Origin: Nemertoderma westbladi
Taxonomy: Eukaryota; Xenacoelomorpha; Nemertodermatida; Nemertodermatidae
Assembly (NCBI GenBank): GCA_032718475.1
Contig: JAUCBJ010007943.1
Coordinates: forward strand, 61,046 to 125,045
DNA: 64,000 nt
Reading direction: 5' to 3'
Shown here one piece after another: positions 10,856 to 20,875 of the stretch (within the stretch, counting starts at the first letter, position 1; every line of letters begins with the position of its first letter). The notes below the pieces were generated by a model. It did not search any database. It worked only from the letters and a program-made list of their open reading frames with translations, and was not told the DNA's origin. A program made the translations under genes and the position numbers.

Positions 10856-13800
10856 TTATGTTATGGAGTCCCTAGATATTTGTCGGATTAGGGAAGTGGT
10901 CGTAGGAAGAGTATCTTGCCTTCCATAGTTTCCGGACAGTTTTTGGTCTCTTTCCAGTAAACATAAACGACCAGCTGGGTGATTGGGTTGTCGTGTTACT
11001 TTCTCCGCTCCCTTGGCCTGTCTAATCTCAGCCGGGTTAAGGTGGGGAGGCCATTCATCTTCTTCTTTACTTAGGGAGTCGGGTCCACCTAACCAGCCGG
11101 GAGTATCTATCCGTTCTTGAGGAGTCGCTCCTCTGGAAGCGATGTCGGCTAGATTAATCATCTCGGGGAGATGTCTCCATTGATCTTCATTGGAGTTAAT
11201 ATCGTCATTATCTGAGGAGTATGGTGTTCCCTCAGTTAGTTCGTCCACTTCACTGCTCTCCACTTCCCAACCATTTATCTGGCATATTCTTTCTGGTGGT
11301 AGTCTCTCTTCGAGAGTTCTGCGGGAAGGGCCAGTAAAGTACCAACCTACTCTAGTTCTTACCGCATAGGTTTGTAGTGGCTGCGGTTGAGCAGGTCGTT
11401 TTTCCAATGTCTCGAGCGCCTCGTGCGCGTTTTGGCCGATAAGTATTTGCACTCCAGGATAATCCGTCTGGAATCGAGGTATTTTAAGTTGTTGGATGCT
11501 CTTGTCCTCGTTCCAGTTATAAGGCTCTACTTGGGTATTAGCGAAGTTCTTTATAGCTACCATTTTTACTGACCTTATACTTTGTTCTCCTAATTTATCC
11601 TGTGGGGTGGACAACGCACCTACATAGTAATCTGCCGTTATGGTAGATTTCCAAACCTGTATAACTCCTGACATATTCAACTTAGTTCGGAATTTGGGTT
11701 GTCCAGCAAAGATGTCTTCGGCTAGTTCTTGATCGATGAATGTTCCTGTACTGCCGGAGTCAAGGAGGGCATTCACTATGTAACTTTTGTTAGGACCCTG
11801 AACTCTTACCTGCACTACAGGAAATTCTCTGATTCCTACGTTGGAAGTTGAAGGTTTCCAGGATGGTTGTCTGTCAAAGTTAGTTGGGGAGAACTCATTG
11901 TCGGTGTCCTTTTCGTAAGTAAGTGCTCGATACACTGCGGTATTTATTAGGTAACAGGATTCGTTGGCGTCGGAGAATTCGTCCGTATAGAATCCTTCCC
12001 ACTCAGAACTTTGGTCAGTGTCGTTCACATCACTGAATTGGACATGTGATTTGGGCTCACTTACCTGACTCGGGCTGTTTCGTTCGAATTCACTTTGTAA
12101 CAAGATGTGATGTTTCGCACCGCACTTTGCACACTTTATGTCGGAGTAACAGGTTCGCCGCTGGTGTCCGCGTCTGAGGCAATTATAGCATAACCGCTTG
12201 TCCCACACAACTGTACGTCTGTCTACAAGGGATTTCTTTAGGAATTCCGCACACGCACTCAAACGGTGGGGCCCGTCGCACAGCGCACAGTTGGGTTTAA
12301 TGTTACTCACCTTATTTTGGGTGACGTTATGCACTCTAGTTCTTTCTTCGGGCTTTCTTCCGTGTACTCTGTTAGGAAACTGAAGAGGAGTCTTAGCAAC
12401 CTGTTCTCTCCTGTCATGGGTTCGAGCTTTAGATTTACTTACGTCCTTTGAGGTCTTGTTAACATAGTAAAATTTCTCGGTGTCTTTCCCGCTGTCTTCT
12501 TCTTGAGAAGCTTGGCTTTCGCCGTCATCAGTATAACACACCGGTGTTACTCTTCTCCTAGAAACGGGTTTCTCACTTACCTTATTTTCCGGTGTTTTCT
12601 CTCTGGATTGCTTTAGGAGTTGTAATTTCACCTCGCCATCCAAGAATGACACGAGATCAGCCATGGTAGGGTCTCGTTGTTGTTGTTCCATCGTATATAA
12701 CACCTTCTTGTCCCAGCGTGTACCTACTCCACCCTTGGGCAAAGTAGATGCTAAGGCTCCTACAACCATAGAATTCTGGTATTCATGAGACTTACCTAAC
12801 CAATCTAGTTGTCTACAGATCTCCTGAATCTCATCGGAAAACTCTATAATCCCGCTGCTAAGAAACTTTCGGGGGGCCATTAATTTCGCATATAAATACC
12901 TAGCTATGTTATTCCTATTACCATACCTGATGTTTAGTGTATCCCAAACTTGTCTTAATCCATCTGGATGTCCAATAAATTTTAACGCCATTGACTTGGG
13001 AGGTCCTTCCAAGCACTCGATGAGGAATCTAAGTTTCTCTCCGTTGGATAACACAGAGTTCTGTATGTTATCTTTATAATATTCATTAAAAGGTAACCAT
13101 TTCATCTCATCTCCATTGAACTTGACTATCTCTCCAACTTTTACCGCTTGACGGGCTTCGGTTCTAGCCATTTGACGCGTAAAACTTTCTTGGGCCATCG
13201 TGTTATTGAATATCGAGTTATCGGTATATAAATTTCTCGGATTATTATCAGGTCTATTGGGAATGTCATTAACAACAGGCGTATAATCACCCTTAATAGG
13301 GTTTGCTATAGGAGTTTCTACTTCACTAGCAGTATAGATGCGTGTAGGCTCCACACCTTGCGCATGTAATACTTCAGACCTAACAGGCTGACACACTGTT
13401 ACAGGGGTTATTGGTATTCCCTTTTGTAGGTTGACTAATTTGTCGCATTCTAGTGCGATACTTTGCTGCACTTTTTGCAACTCTAACCTACTTTCCCTTA
13501 CTGTTCCCTTGAGCTGCTGAACAGTCTCTTCCATTTCCCGGACTTGCTGAGAGGAGCACAAACAGTGTTCCCTCAGCTGCTCGAGCAGGAGACCCATCTC
13601 CCGTCGTCCCTCAGCTACCCACTCAACCGCCGAAGCGGGAGTCGCCAACGTAGTAGCGGGCGAGCGAGAGACGACGGGCGATAAATTCTTGATCTCTCGC
13701 TCGGCGTCCAGGACGGGTTCGGACTCGGGAACAGTCCTACTGGGCACAGGTAGTTTAGTACTGTACAAAGGGAATTTATAGGCAGTTTCTGGGAGCACAG

Positions 13801-14722
13801 GTGTCTCTATCACCGAAGGGGTGATTTCAAGAACAGGCCTAATTATTTCAGGCTCATCTACTACAGTAGGGAGTCTTTCTACTGTAATAATTTGGTCTGT
13901 GGGTTCTGTACTACCTAAGTCTGTGCTAGCTAGTTGCCTTCTCCCAGCTGGGGGCAGATTAGGCAATTTCTGACGGTGAGGCATTCTTCTACGTCTGTTG
14001 GAACGAGATCTATTTCCTCCGCCTTCAGGATCAGTGGTATCGCCTTCATCAGGTGACGTAACGCTTGCGTCCTTCTTCTGAGGTTTCTCTGCCGTCGCTT
14101 CGCCTTCCACTTGAGAAAAGACGGCGTCTGTTGATTCTCCTTGGGTCATGTGCTCGGTTAGCAGAGCTTTCCATTGAGTCGCTGCTTGGACTTTAAGACT
14201 CACACGCCAGAACAAAGTCTTTACGGCGACCCGCAACGACGTATCTTGGCTTATCCTTGAGACTTTCTCATAGGCTGAAAGAATTAGTCTGATCCACAGA
14301 ACTCGTTCGCGAACTTGATAAAGCAGCTCTTCCTGCTCCCGAGGTCCGTAAGGCCGCTGAAACAGCTGCTCCTCCAATCGCCGCAGAGAACTGAAGAATC
14401 TCTGTGCATATTCTGCTACCGACCCCTTCCACATAGCCGAATCCCTAGTGTTCCATACCACTCCCATCCTGTATAAGTCCTCCCAGCCAGCTTTCGATAA
14501 GTTAAACGGGAGTCCGGGTCCGGGGAAATTCCATTGCGTCTCGACAATAGACTTCAGTTCCTCCTTCGTGTATCCCGCATAACTATCCTTGGTCGATCGC
14601 TCACTTTTCGCCCAATCCATCTGGTGCTCCTCCACCGCAATCAATACCCTTTTGAGTACGGCTACAGGAAGGATGAGAAGGGGATCCGAACTATCTGACA
14701 GTGCCCGTTTTGTGTCAGACAT
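10856..14722 (-). CDS. BEL/Pao-like Gag–protease polyprotein, pol deleted
   Basis: 1288 codons from a true ATG at 14722. In order: an alpha-helical N-terminal region; a charged linker; a DUF1759-like Gag core with FNGDEMKWLPFNEYY near residues 530–560; zinc knuckles CALCDGPHRLSACAEF and CYNCLRRGHQRRTC near 800–860; and an aspartic protease active site NALLDSGSTGTFID near 1000. After the protease and a WYFTGP motif the protein passes to WRHLPEMINLADIASRG and WLGGP. This is the segment that in full Pao-type elements lies after RNase H and before integrase. Roughly the whole of RT and RNase H is therefore missing, with the reading frame kept. The protein ends without integrase. It could still form particles and process itself. 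Family assignment is from motif order and resemblance. Confidence 0.88.
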   Translation of the reverse strand: MSDTKRALSDSSDPLLILPVAVLKRVLIAVEEHQMDWAKSERSTKDSYAGYTKEELKSIVETQWNFPGPGLPFNLSKAGWEDLYRMGVVWNTRDSAMWKGSVAEYAQRFFSSLRRLEEQLFQRPYGPREQEELLYQVRERVLWIRLILSAYEKVSRISQDTSLRVAVKTLFWRVSLKVQAATQWKALLTEHMTQGESTDAVFSQVEGEATAEKPQKKDASVTSPDEGDTTDPEGGGNRSRSNRRRRMPHRQKLPNLPPAGRRQLASTDLGSTEPTDQIITVERLPTVVDEPEIIRPVLEITPSVIETPVLPETAYKFPLYSTKLPVPSRTVPESEPVLDAEREIKNLSPVVSRSPATTLATPASAVEWVAEGRREMGLLLEQLREHCLCSSQQVREMEETVQQLKGTVRESRLELQKVQQSIALECDKLVNLQKGIPITPVTVCQPVRSEVLHAQGVEPTRIYTASEVETPIANPIKGDYTPVVNDIPNRPDNNPRNLYTDNSIFNNTMAQESFTRQMARTEARQAVKVGEIVKFNGDEMKWLPFNEYYKDNIQNSVLSNGEKLRFLIECLEGPPKSMALKFIGHPDGLRQVWDTLNIRYGNRNNIARYLYAKLMAPRKFLSSGIIEFSDEIQEICRQLDWLGKSHEYQNSMVVGALASTLPKGGVGTRWDKKVLYTMEQQQRDPTMADLVSFLDGEVKLQLLKQSREKTPENKVSEKPVSRRRVTPVCYTDDGESQASQEEDSGKDTEKFYYVNKTSKDVSKSKARTHDRREQVAKTPLQFPNRVHGRKPEERTRVHNVTQNKVSNIKPNCALCDGPHRLSACAEFLKKSLVDRRTVVWDKRLCYNCLRRGHQRRTCYSDIKCAKCGAKHHILLQSEFERNSPSQVSEPKSHVQFSDVNDTDQSSEWEGFYTDEFSDANESCYLINTAVYRALTYEKDTDNEFSPTNFDRQPSWKPSTSNVGIREFPVVQVRVQGPNKSYIVNALLDSGSTGTFIDQELAEDIFAGQPKFRTKLNMSGVIQVWKSTITADYYVGALSTPQDKLGEQSIRSVKMVAIKNFANTQVEPYNWNEDKSIQQLKIPRFQTDYPGVQILIGQNAHEALETLEKRPAQPQPLQTYAVRTRVGWYFTGPSRRTLEERLPPERICQINGWEVESSEVDELTEGTPYSSDNDDINSNEDQWRHLPEMINLADIASRGATPQERIDTPGWLGGPDSLSKEEDEWPPHLNPAEIRQAKGAEKVTRQPNHPAGRLCLLERDQKLSGNYGRQDTLPTTTSLIRQISRDSIT

Positions 14723-14828
14723 GTTTGATTGTACAGTTGAATGCCTACTGCTATATTACAGTCAAAGCAAGTCTAGTAATTCAGTATCACTGTTAGCCTA
14801 GTACCGGTAATTAATTACAATATATTAG

Positions 14829-15065
14829 AATACCGGTATACACTTATAGTATATATAAGTATTGTAAACTAGGTTTGTCACAGAGTACCGGTATATAATT
14901 TTAGCACAAATATATATAAATATATAATAGGCCTATCGTGAATACCGGTATACAGCTTACACTGATAGTATATATAAGTATAATTATGGACTAGAATTAA
15001 TTACAGAGTACCGGTATGATTTCAGCTCAAATTTATAGAAATAAATATAATAAGCCTATGGTAAG
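14829..15065. repeat. Two tandem copies of a ~110-bp unit in the leader
   Basis: Both copies start GAATACCGGTATAC (near 14829 and 14939), share AGTATATATAAGTAT and ACAGAGTACCGGTAT, and end in AGGCCTAT or AAGCCTAT. They are clearly diverged from each other. Confidence 0.65.
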
Positions 15066-16029
15066 TACCGGTATGTCAATTATTTTAGAATAATTGAATT
15101 TCTGAATATTTTAGGGTTACTTGGTTACTTTAACTTACTTTATTACCGTTATTTAAGCAGTAGTCCAACTGATATTGAGACCTAGTTGTTGTATGGCAGG
15201 CCTACTATTTATAAATCGTTTGAGTTGATTTATAATATTTATATACCCGTTTAAAATGGGTTTTTGTCAATATTTGAAATAAATGTTATTATTTCTGGGG
15301 GAGTCACTACACAGAAGCTGAACGCCTCTCAGTGAAGTGCTATTTATTTGACACTCAAACTGATAATTCTAATTTACCTAAGTTACTTAATACTACAAAT
15401 TACTTACGATACGGGTGAGATTAATTCTCTAATTAAACACAACAAAATATTACGTACGAAATTTTTAGGGTAATTTTACAGGAAGTCTACAAACCAGCCT
15501 AACAAAGGGTTAGATTTCTGGTTATTACAACGGACAGGGTACTACGGTATTTGAAATAATAAGTAGTAGTAAATATACTGTACTGTCCAGATAGGAAAAT
15601 ACCACCGCCTGATGACCTATAACCGTATCGCTATAGGTACTACGTTATGTATCACGGATTGTTCCTACCCAGAAGTTAATAGAGCTAACGAATGTGCCTA
15701 TCAACCACTTTACAACACAAATCTACTGCCTACACACTAATTACTTCGGAAAGCACTGTACACTAAACCCTAAATTAGGTACAAGTACCGGTATAACAAA
15801 TAATCAGTAGTTAAATATACTTGAACAGTTAAAAGAACCACGGCATCTGCTGGAGTGACCGAAGCACAAAATCTCCAGTCTTTACCTACGCCGAGCAGCC
15901 CTGATGTAGTACCGGGGTTAGTTTAACTATAACGGTATGTATAACAAGCACAATTACTGTAGGAATAAACTTGGGGACATGAATGTTGCGAATAATCGCA
16001 TAAACTCTGAATAATAAATATTACGCTAC

Positions 16030-16600
16030 CCGTACAGAATACTCAAACAAAATAAAAGCCAAACGCTGGCAGACTACCACCAAGCCTAAATAAACTACCG
16101 TACGTGTAGATTCTGAAATAGTTAGTTAGCATGCGTTCTAACACGGTAGTACGACTTATTCTTTAAGAGGGGATTGACCTTACCGCTATGGCTGCCCCAA
16201 CTTACTAATGGAGCTTTATCAGACAAACTCTACACACGCAGCAATCTCTTCAGACCTAATAATAGCTAGACAACAATCCAGCCTACAAAATATCTGAGTA
16301 ATAACTATTACGGTACCTGAACAGACCACACAAACAAACACAGGCCAAAACGCTGGCAGACTACGATCAAGCCTAAATAAACTACAGTATATGCAGATTC
16401 TGAAATAGTTAGTTAGTATGCGTTCTAACACGGTAGTACGACTTATTCTTTAAGAGGGGATTGACCTTGCAGAATATGGCTGCCCCAACTTACTAACGGC
16501 ACTTTATCAGACAAACTCTACACACGCCGTAATCTCTCCAAACTCAACAACAGTCAGACAGCAGCTCAGCCTACAATTATCTGAACAATCTGAGCAGGGT
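16030..16600. repeat. Two tandem copies of a ~280-bp unit in the leader
   Basis: The first runs from about 16030 and the second from about 16310. Shared blocks include GAAATAGTTAGTTAG, GCGTTCTAACACGGTAGTAC, TTAAGAGGGGATTGACCTT and ATGGCTGCCCCAACTTACTA. The high similarity makes these a possible structured packaging or promoter-proximal region, though no function is shown. Confidence 0.75.
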
Positions 16601-16880
16601 CACACGCCTTCTGCTCAATATTAGCCTACTAGTAAATAAAACCGACAGAAATAAGTAAACTATACAAAAGAATGAGGGGTGATCAATCCCTATTCCCCTG
16701 GCAGCCTACAATATACAATAGATCACAATCGAAATAATACTAAATGTACTTGTACAGCAGTACCGGTACCGGTGATGACAGTTAGGCCTACTGACCTACA
16801 GAAGTACCGGTTCAGTTTTACCGGTCACTACGGTATTTTGCAACCTTATTGCTTACTGCAATAAGATCGATAACTGTTAC

Positions 16881-18065
16881 TGTTCGCGCTTTTGAAGACC
16901 TTTAGCAGTTTAACCTGCCAAAATTTATATGTCTTTTAGTTAATTAACACACCTTTAGCATATGACAATATTTTATGCTAATAAACAAAACATTAGCCGA
17001 AGCCAGCCCATGCGCGATCATTCACCCGATGGATCTACACCCGGGAGGCTGAATTCGGATGCTTAGATTTTATTATTGCAGTGTAAGGTTGCAGTGTAAG
17101 CCTACTGTATTATTCGATTGATCGCTAATATGTAATTTCTGACAGATATTATTAACTTTCGGGAAATATTAACAGTTCCTTTAGGACGTGGCGCTCTATC
17201 TATTTAAACAGAGCTAGGACTTATACTAAACGCAACGATAAGGCTTATGATTAAAGTATAAGTCGCATTCTTTAGGAAATGCTTTGTTACCAGTCACATC
17301 ACACTCACAATCATGCACACTATTCTGCCGACCGTCAGTATATTTGATCACACATAAAGAGATCAGTAATTGACTCATGTAGGGTCTGCTAAATAACATT
17401 AGATTTAATACACACCACATTAATATAAATCGCAATTGTTATGTATAGCCGGTCTCTCTAACCTGTAGTGTATCAAGAAAATTGGGAAATTTGGGGGATT
17501 TATCCGTATTATCCAAAGAGCAATATTTCCATCAACAAATAGGTACAATTAATAACTGACGGTAAATAACAGTACAAACAATATGATTAGTGCAGTTAAA
17601 TTAAGTGAGGTAACACCGCCGGTAACAGTTATACTTTCTATAATCTAAGCAGTTTTTGCTAGAGTTGTTCCAAAAGCCGGTGTTATGGCGAAAAATGGGA
17701 ACACAACAACAGAAACATGTGACTACTGCTCTATACGAAGATACCAACTCCCTTATTCCACGAAGCTCCCGTTCAACACAGAGGATGAGCATAGAGATAG
17801 GAAATTCAGTTCAGTAGTGCTGGGATAGGTCGAAATCAACGCCTACGCAAATTCTATTGGCCGACACGAACAGCAAGGCTAAGGCAACCTCTCTAAGCTA
17901 GTTGGCCGATTAAACTGAGCCCAGATATCTCCGTACAGCACATCAGCCAATAAGCTGGTAGCTTGCACTATTTTAGTTATAAATCCCTTTGAGAGTATTC
18001 TAGCGACTGGGGGGGAACTGGCCAGCAAAGGCAAACGTATCAGTTATCCCACAAAAGCTTTTACA
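16881..18065 (-). repeat. 5' LTR (right-hand copy)
   Basis: Same length as the left copy with only two C/T differences. On the element strand it should carry the promoter, but no TATA box could be assigned with confidence. Confidence 0.95.
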
Positions 18066-18070
18066 TTTCT
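18066..18070. repeat. Target-site duplication TTTCT (right)
   Basis: Exact partner of 6644–6648, confirming the element's boundaries. Confidence 0.9.
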
Positions 18071-18399
18071 CTTGACATGAAAAAAATTACGACTAATGTG
18101 AAAAATGGCCACGATACGGAGGATGTTACTGTATTTCGCAAAATACAGTTTTTTAAAACGCTTATTAAAAAAATTTAAAGGCGAAATCGAAAATTCCGGC
18201 TCTATGGGGTCAACGACGGTGAGTGGAACTATAGTTGTGTTTCAAATTTCAAGCAATATGATAAAGATTTGTAGAAAAATCTTAACCTTAAAACGGTTAA
18301 TTTATGTGTCTTATAATATCTGACAGGCCGTACAAAATATCAGTCAGTCTAAATAAAAAAAATATATATAATAGACTGATATATAAAATATCAGTCTAC

Positions 18400-18830
18400 A
18401 GTAGCGCGGCGTATGACCGACCCACTGGTGTGGGAGACTGAATTCTATGGCAGAGAGAGGGGTAGGCTACTTTGTATTATTCGATTTATCTCTATTATAT
18501 AATCTCCAAAAACTGTTTATTTTCAGGACAATACCAACAGTTCCTCTAGATGGTGCGCTTTAAATACCACGCAGAGTTATGACTTATACTAATTACAACG
18601 GATGGTCATGAAATAACGCAAATGTTTACATTCTTTAGGAATGTATTATTAATCGTTCGCACTCATGTAACTGACAATAGTGCTGAAATATGCTCATTTG
18701 CCGACTGTCTCTAACTTTACTCACATATAAGGATAAATTTAACTCATGTACGTTGGGGGTTATGAAATAGCATTAATTCATACAGACCACTATAATTTGA
18801 GCCAATCAATTGTTACTAATGTTCCCCTCT
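18400..18830 (-). mobile_element. Diverged LTR fragment related to the young element
   Basis: Collinear similarity to the middle of the young LTR. Compare GTATTATTCGATTTATCTCT with GTATTATTCGATTGATCGCT, AACAGTTCCTCTAGA with AACAGTTCCTTTAGGA, GACTTATACTAATTACAACG with GACTTATACTAAACGCAACG, and ACATTCTTTAGGAA with GCATTCTTTAGGAA. It lies 330 bp from the young element in the same orientation. It is probably an old solo LTR or remnant of a sister family. Ends are approximate. Confidence 0.75.
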
Positions 18831-20875
18831 GCTTACCTCAACAATGAAGAAAGTCAAGGGAGTTATCGATTTTCATATGGTAGCTAGTGTTTAAAAATGG
18901 TCCTGTTTTGGACTATTGATATATATTCTGGATCATATTTTGATTACATGGAAAATGTTTGTACTGTACATGTAATATTTTTGTACATGTAATTATAGTT
19001 AGTGCTATTGACCTTCGTTTATTGTTTTGCTGTTAATTCGAGATGGGATTTGAATCCCATCGGATTACTGATTAATTCCCATCATCAAGATGGTAATACT
19101 ATATAATGAAACAGTGGTCCGCGGGAGTGGGAATGGACTGTTGGTTGGTGGGATGTGACTGCCTGAAAAATTAAAACAAACATAACTTCCAGACTTCCAT
19201 ATTTTTACTTTCAAAACAAAACATCCAAAACATTTCAATGCTGAAGTACTGTTCAAGTCTCATGGGGGTGTACGGTTGATAAATATGGGCATTGGGGGGT
19301 CTGAGTTGCTGGTAGAATAGGCCCTATCTATAGTCCTCGCGATTATGGCAGTTTAGGTTACTCAATAAACATATAAATCAGAACGAGTTAATCTAATGGA
19401 ACGATGCCTTTCGTGGCGTAAGCATACTTAAATTATTAGGCCTAATATTTATGAGGAGTAAGGGACTTTACTTTCAGACTGTAGAATAATCAGAACGCGA
19501 TGATTGCTGTTTATACAGTACGCAGTAAAACCTGTTGTGTGACAGCAGACAGGTCTGCAGGTTAATGTACCGGTAGCCCGGTACCGTATTGAATTGTGGA
19601 GATCAGAGATTGCCATTACATGCATTACATCCTGCAGTCCCAGAGTCCTGATTGCAGGATTGACGACCGTGTATCCAGTACAGCAGTATCACTGTGTCAC
19701 GTTACTACATACTTCAAGTTCAGCTAAGTTGACACATACAGACATAGGGGAGGGCCTAAATTACATTAATATCTATCAGTCTATCTGTCTATGGCTGTAT
19801 GCAGTATGGGACTCACTACACCTACCTATCCACTATCCAGTCCGGTTCCTGGCTTAATTTGACATTATGCTGTTATGTCAAATTTGACATTTTGCTTTTC
19901 AAATTTGACATTTCATGCTAAATTTGACATGGAAAAAGAGAAAAAGTGCTTTGGGAGTTCAATTATTTAATTGGGCATCTGAATTTTTATGTATGTAGAC
20001 ATTAATTTGCCATTTGAACATTTTCACCAGGGGTAATTGAAATTCACCAAGAATTTTTTGAAATAATTACGTTTTAAATTCTGCAAGATTCAAATTTGAC
20101 GACATTCCAAATTTGACATTTAATATTATACCAGTAGTATAAATATATAAGACGATTTGATGTTGAAGGTTTATTATTAAATCTGTTTAATGGATCCAAC
20201 ATCAATTTTAATTATTATAGCTTTATATTTTAAACTGGACAACTGATCAAATGAAAAATGGGATATTTAATTACGGATTCCTTCTGGAAAGGAGCAGGTT
20301 ACAAAGGCACATTATTTTAACCAAAACAATAAACTAAACACAATAGAACAGATTACAGTTTTTATTTTTGAGAGTAATCAACTGTTAATTGTGTCCAATT
20401 TCCCCTGGCTGCCTGGAGAGGGATGCAATTTTATTCCGTCCAGCCCCCCCCCCCCCCCCCCCCCCCCCTAAGTAAATAACAGTTTAATAACAGTAACAAT
20501 AACAAAATATAACAATAACAGTAACCTAATTTAACTTGATAAATAACAGTTCAGTTCACCATTCTTAGCTTACCATAGTTTAATTATATATGGCATTATT
20601 ATTTCTAAAGGAAAGGGCAGGGGGGGGGGGGGGGGCGTGGGGTGAGGGGTCAATTAACCAATTATAGGCCTAGGCCTATAAATTTTATATTGCGGCCAGA
20701 CAGAGCCAAACATAGGCTGATAGGTTAAGGTTGAAAGCTGGCTGCATAGAAATCATGGAAATGACATTTAATAACTAACTCGCAATCTTTAATCGCAATC
20801 TTTAAAAATAAACAAGAATCTGTAAATTATTTAAAGAACACAAATCATTGTTATATTATATCTACAGATCTACAT
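18831..20875. other. Non-coding, with short repeats and homopolymer tracts
   Basis: No gene recognised. There is a 9-bp perfect inverted repeat with a 2-nt spacer at 19042–19061 (GATGGGATT and its complement). Between about 19855 and 20120 the string AAATTTGACAT recurs several times. A C25 tract lies at 20444–20468 and a G16 tract at 20620–20635. A dispersed repeat seen again further right occupies about 20270–20440. Confidence 0.55.
20270..20440. repeat. Dispersed repeat family R, copy 1
   Basis: Shares AAAGGAGCAGGTTA, TAACCAAAACAA, CAGATTA, ATCAACTGTTA-like and GAGAGGGATG blocks, in order, with 30893–31040. Its first part also matches 36190–36242. There are no clear terminal repeats; the class is unknown. 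Confidence 0.55.

Larger units (their letters stand above)
14723..16880 (-). other. 5' leader of the LTR retrotransposon with tandem repeats
   Basis: 2.1 kb between the 5' LTR and the gag start, without convincing ORFs. It holds two internal duplications (14829–15060 and 16030–16600) and many ACCGGT-containing palindromes. The base directly inside the 5' LTR does not start with the usual TGG of a primer binding site, so the tRNA primer could not be named. Confidence 0.6.
6649..18065 (-). mobile_element. Young BEL/Pao-type LTR retrotransposon, internally deleted
   Basis: Two direct repeats of 1185 bp (6649–7833 and 16881–18065), each beginning TG and ending CA, flank a 9-kb interior. A 5-bp target duplication TTTCT lies just outside at 6644–6648 and 18066–18070. 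The gag-protease ORF reads on the minus strand, so the right-hand repeat is the 5' LTR. The interior holds a 2.1-kb leader, a gag-pro ORF that jumps from protease to the spacer normally found between RNase H and integrase, 1.7 kb without coding capacity, and a separate zinc-knuckle ORF next to the 3' LTR. Reverse transcriptase, RNase H and integrase are absent, so the copy is non-autonomous. The LTRs differ at two positions only, so insertion was recent and the missing enzymes were probably supplied in trans. Confidence 0.95.

Noticed and set aside
16861-16880. Primer binding site next to the 5' LTR
   Set aside because: The bases inside the LTR do not begin with TGG and match no tRNA 3' end that I can name, so no site is annotated.
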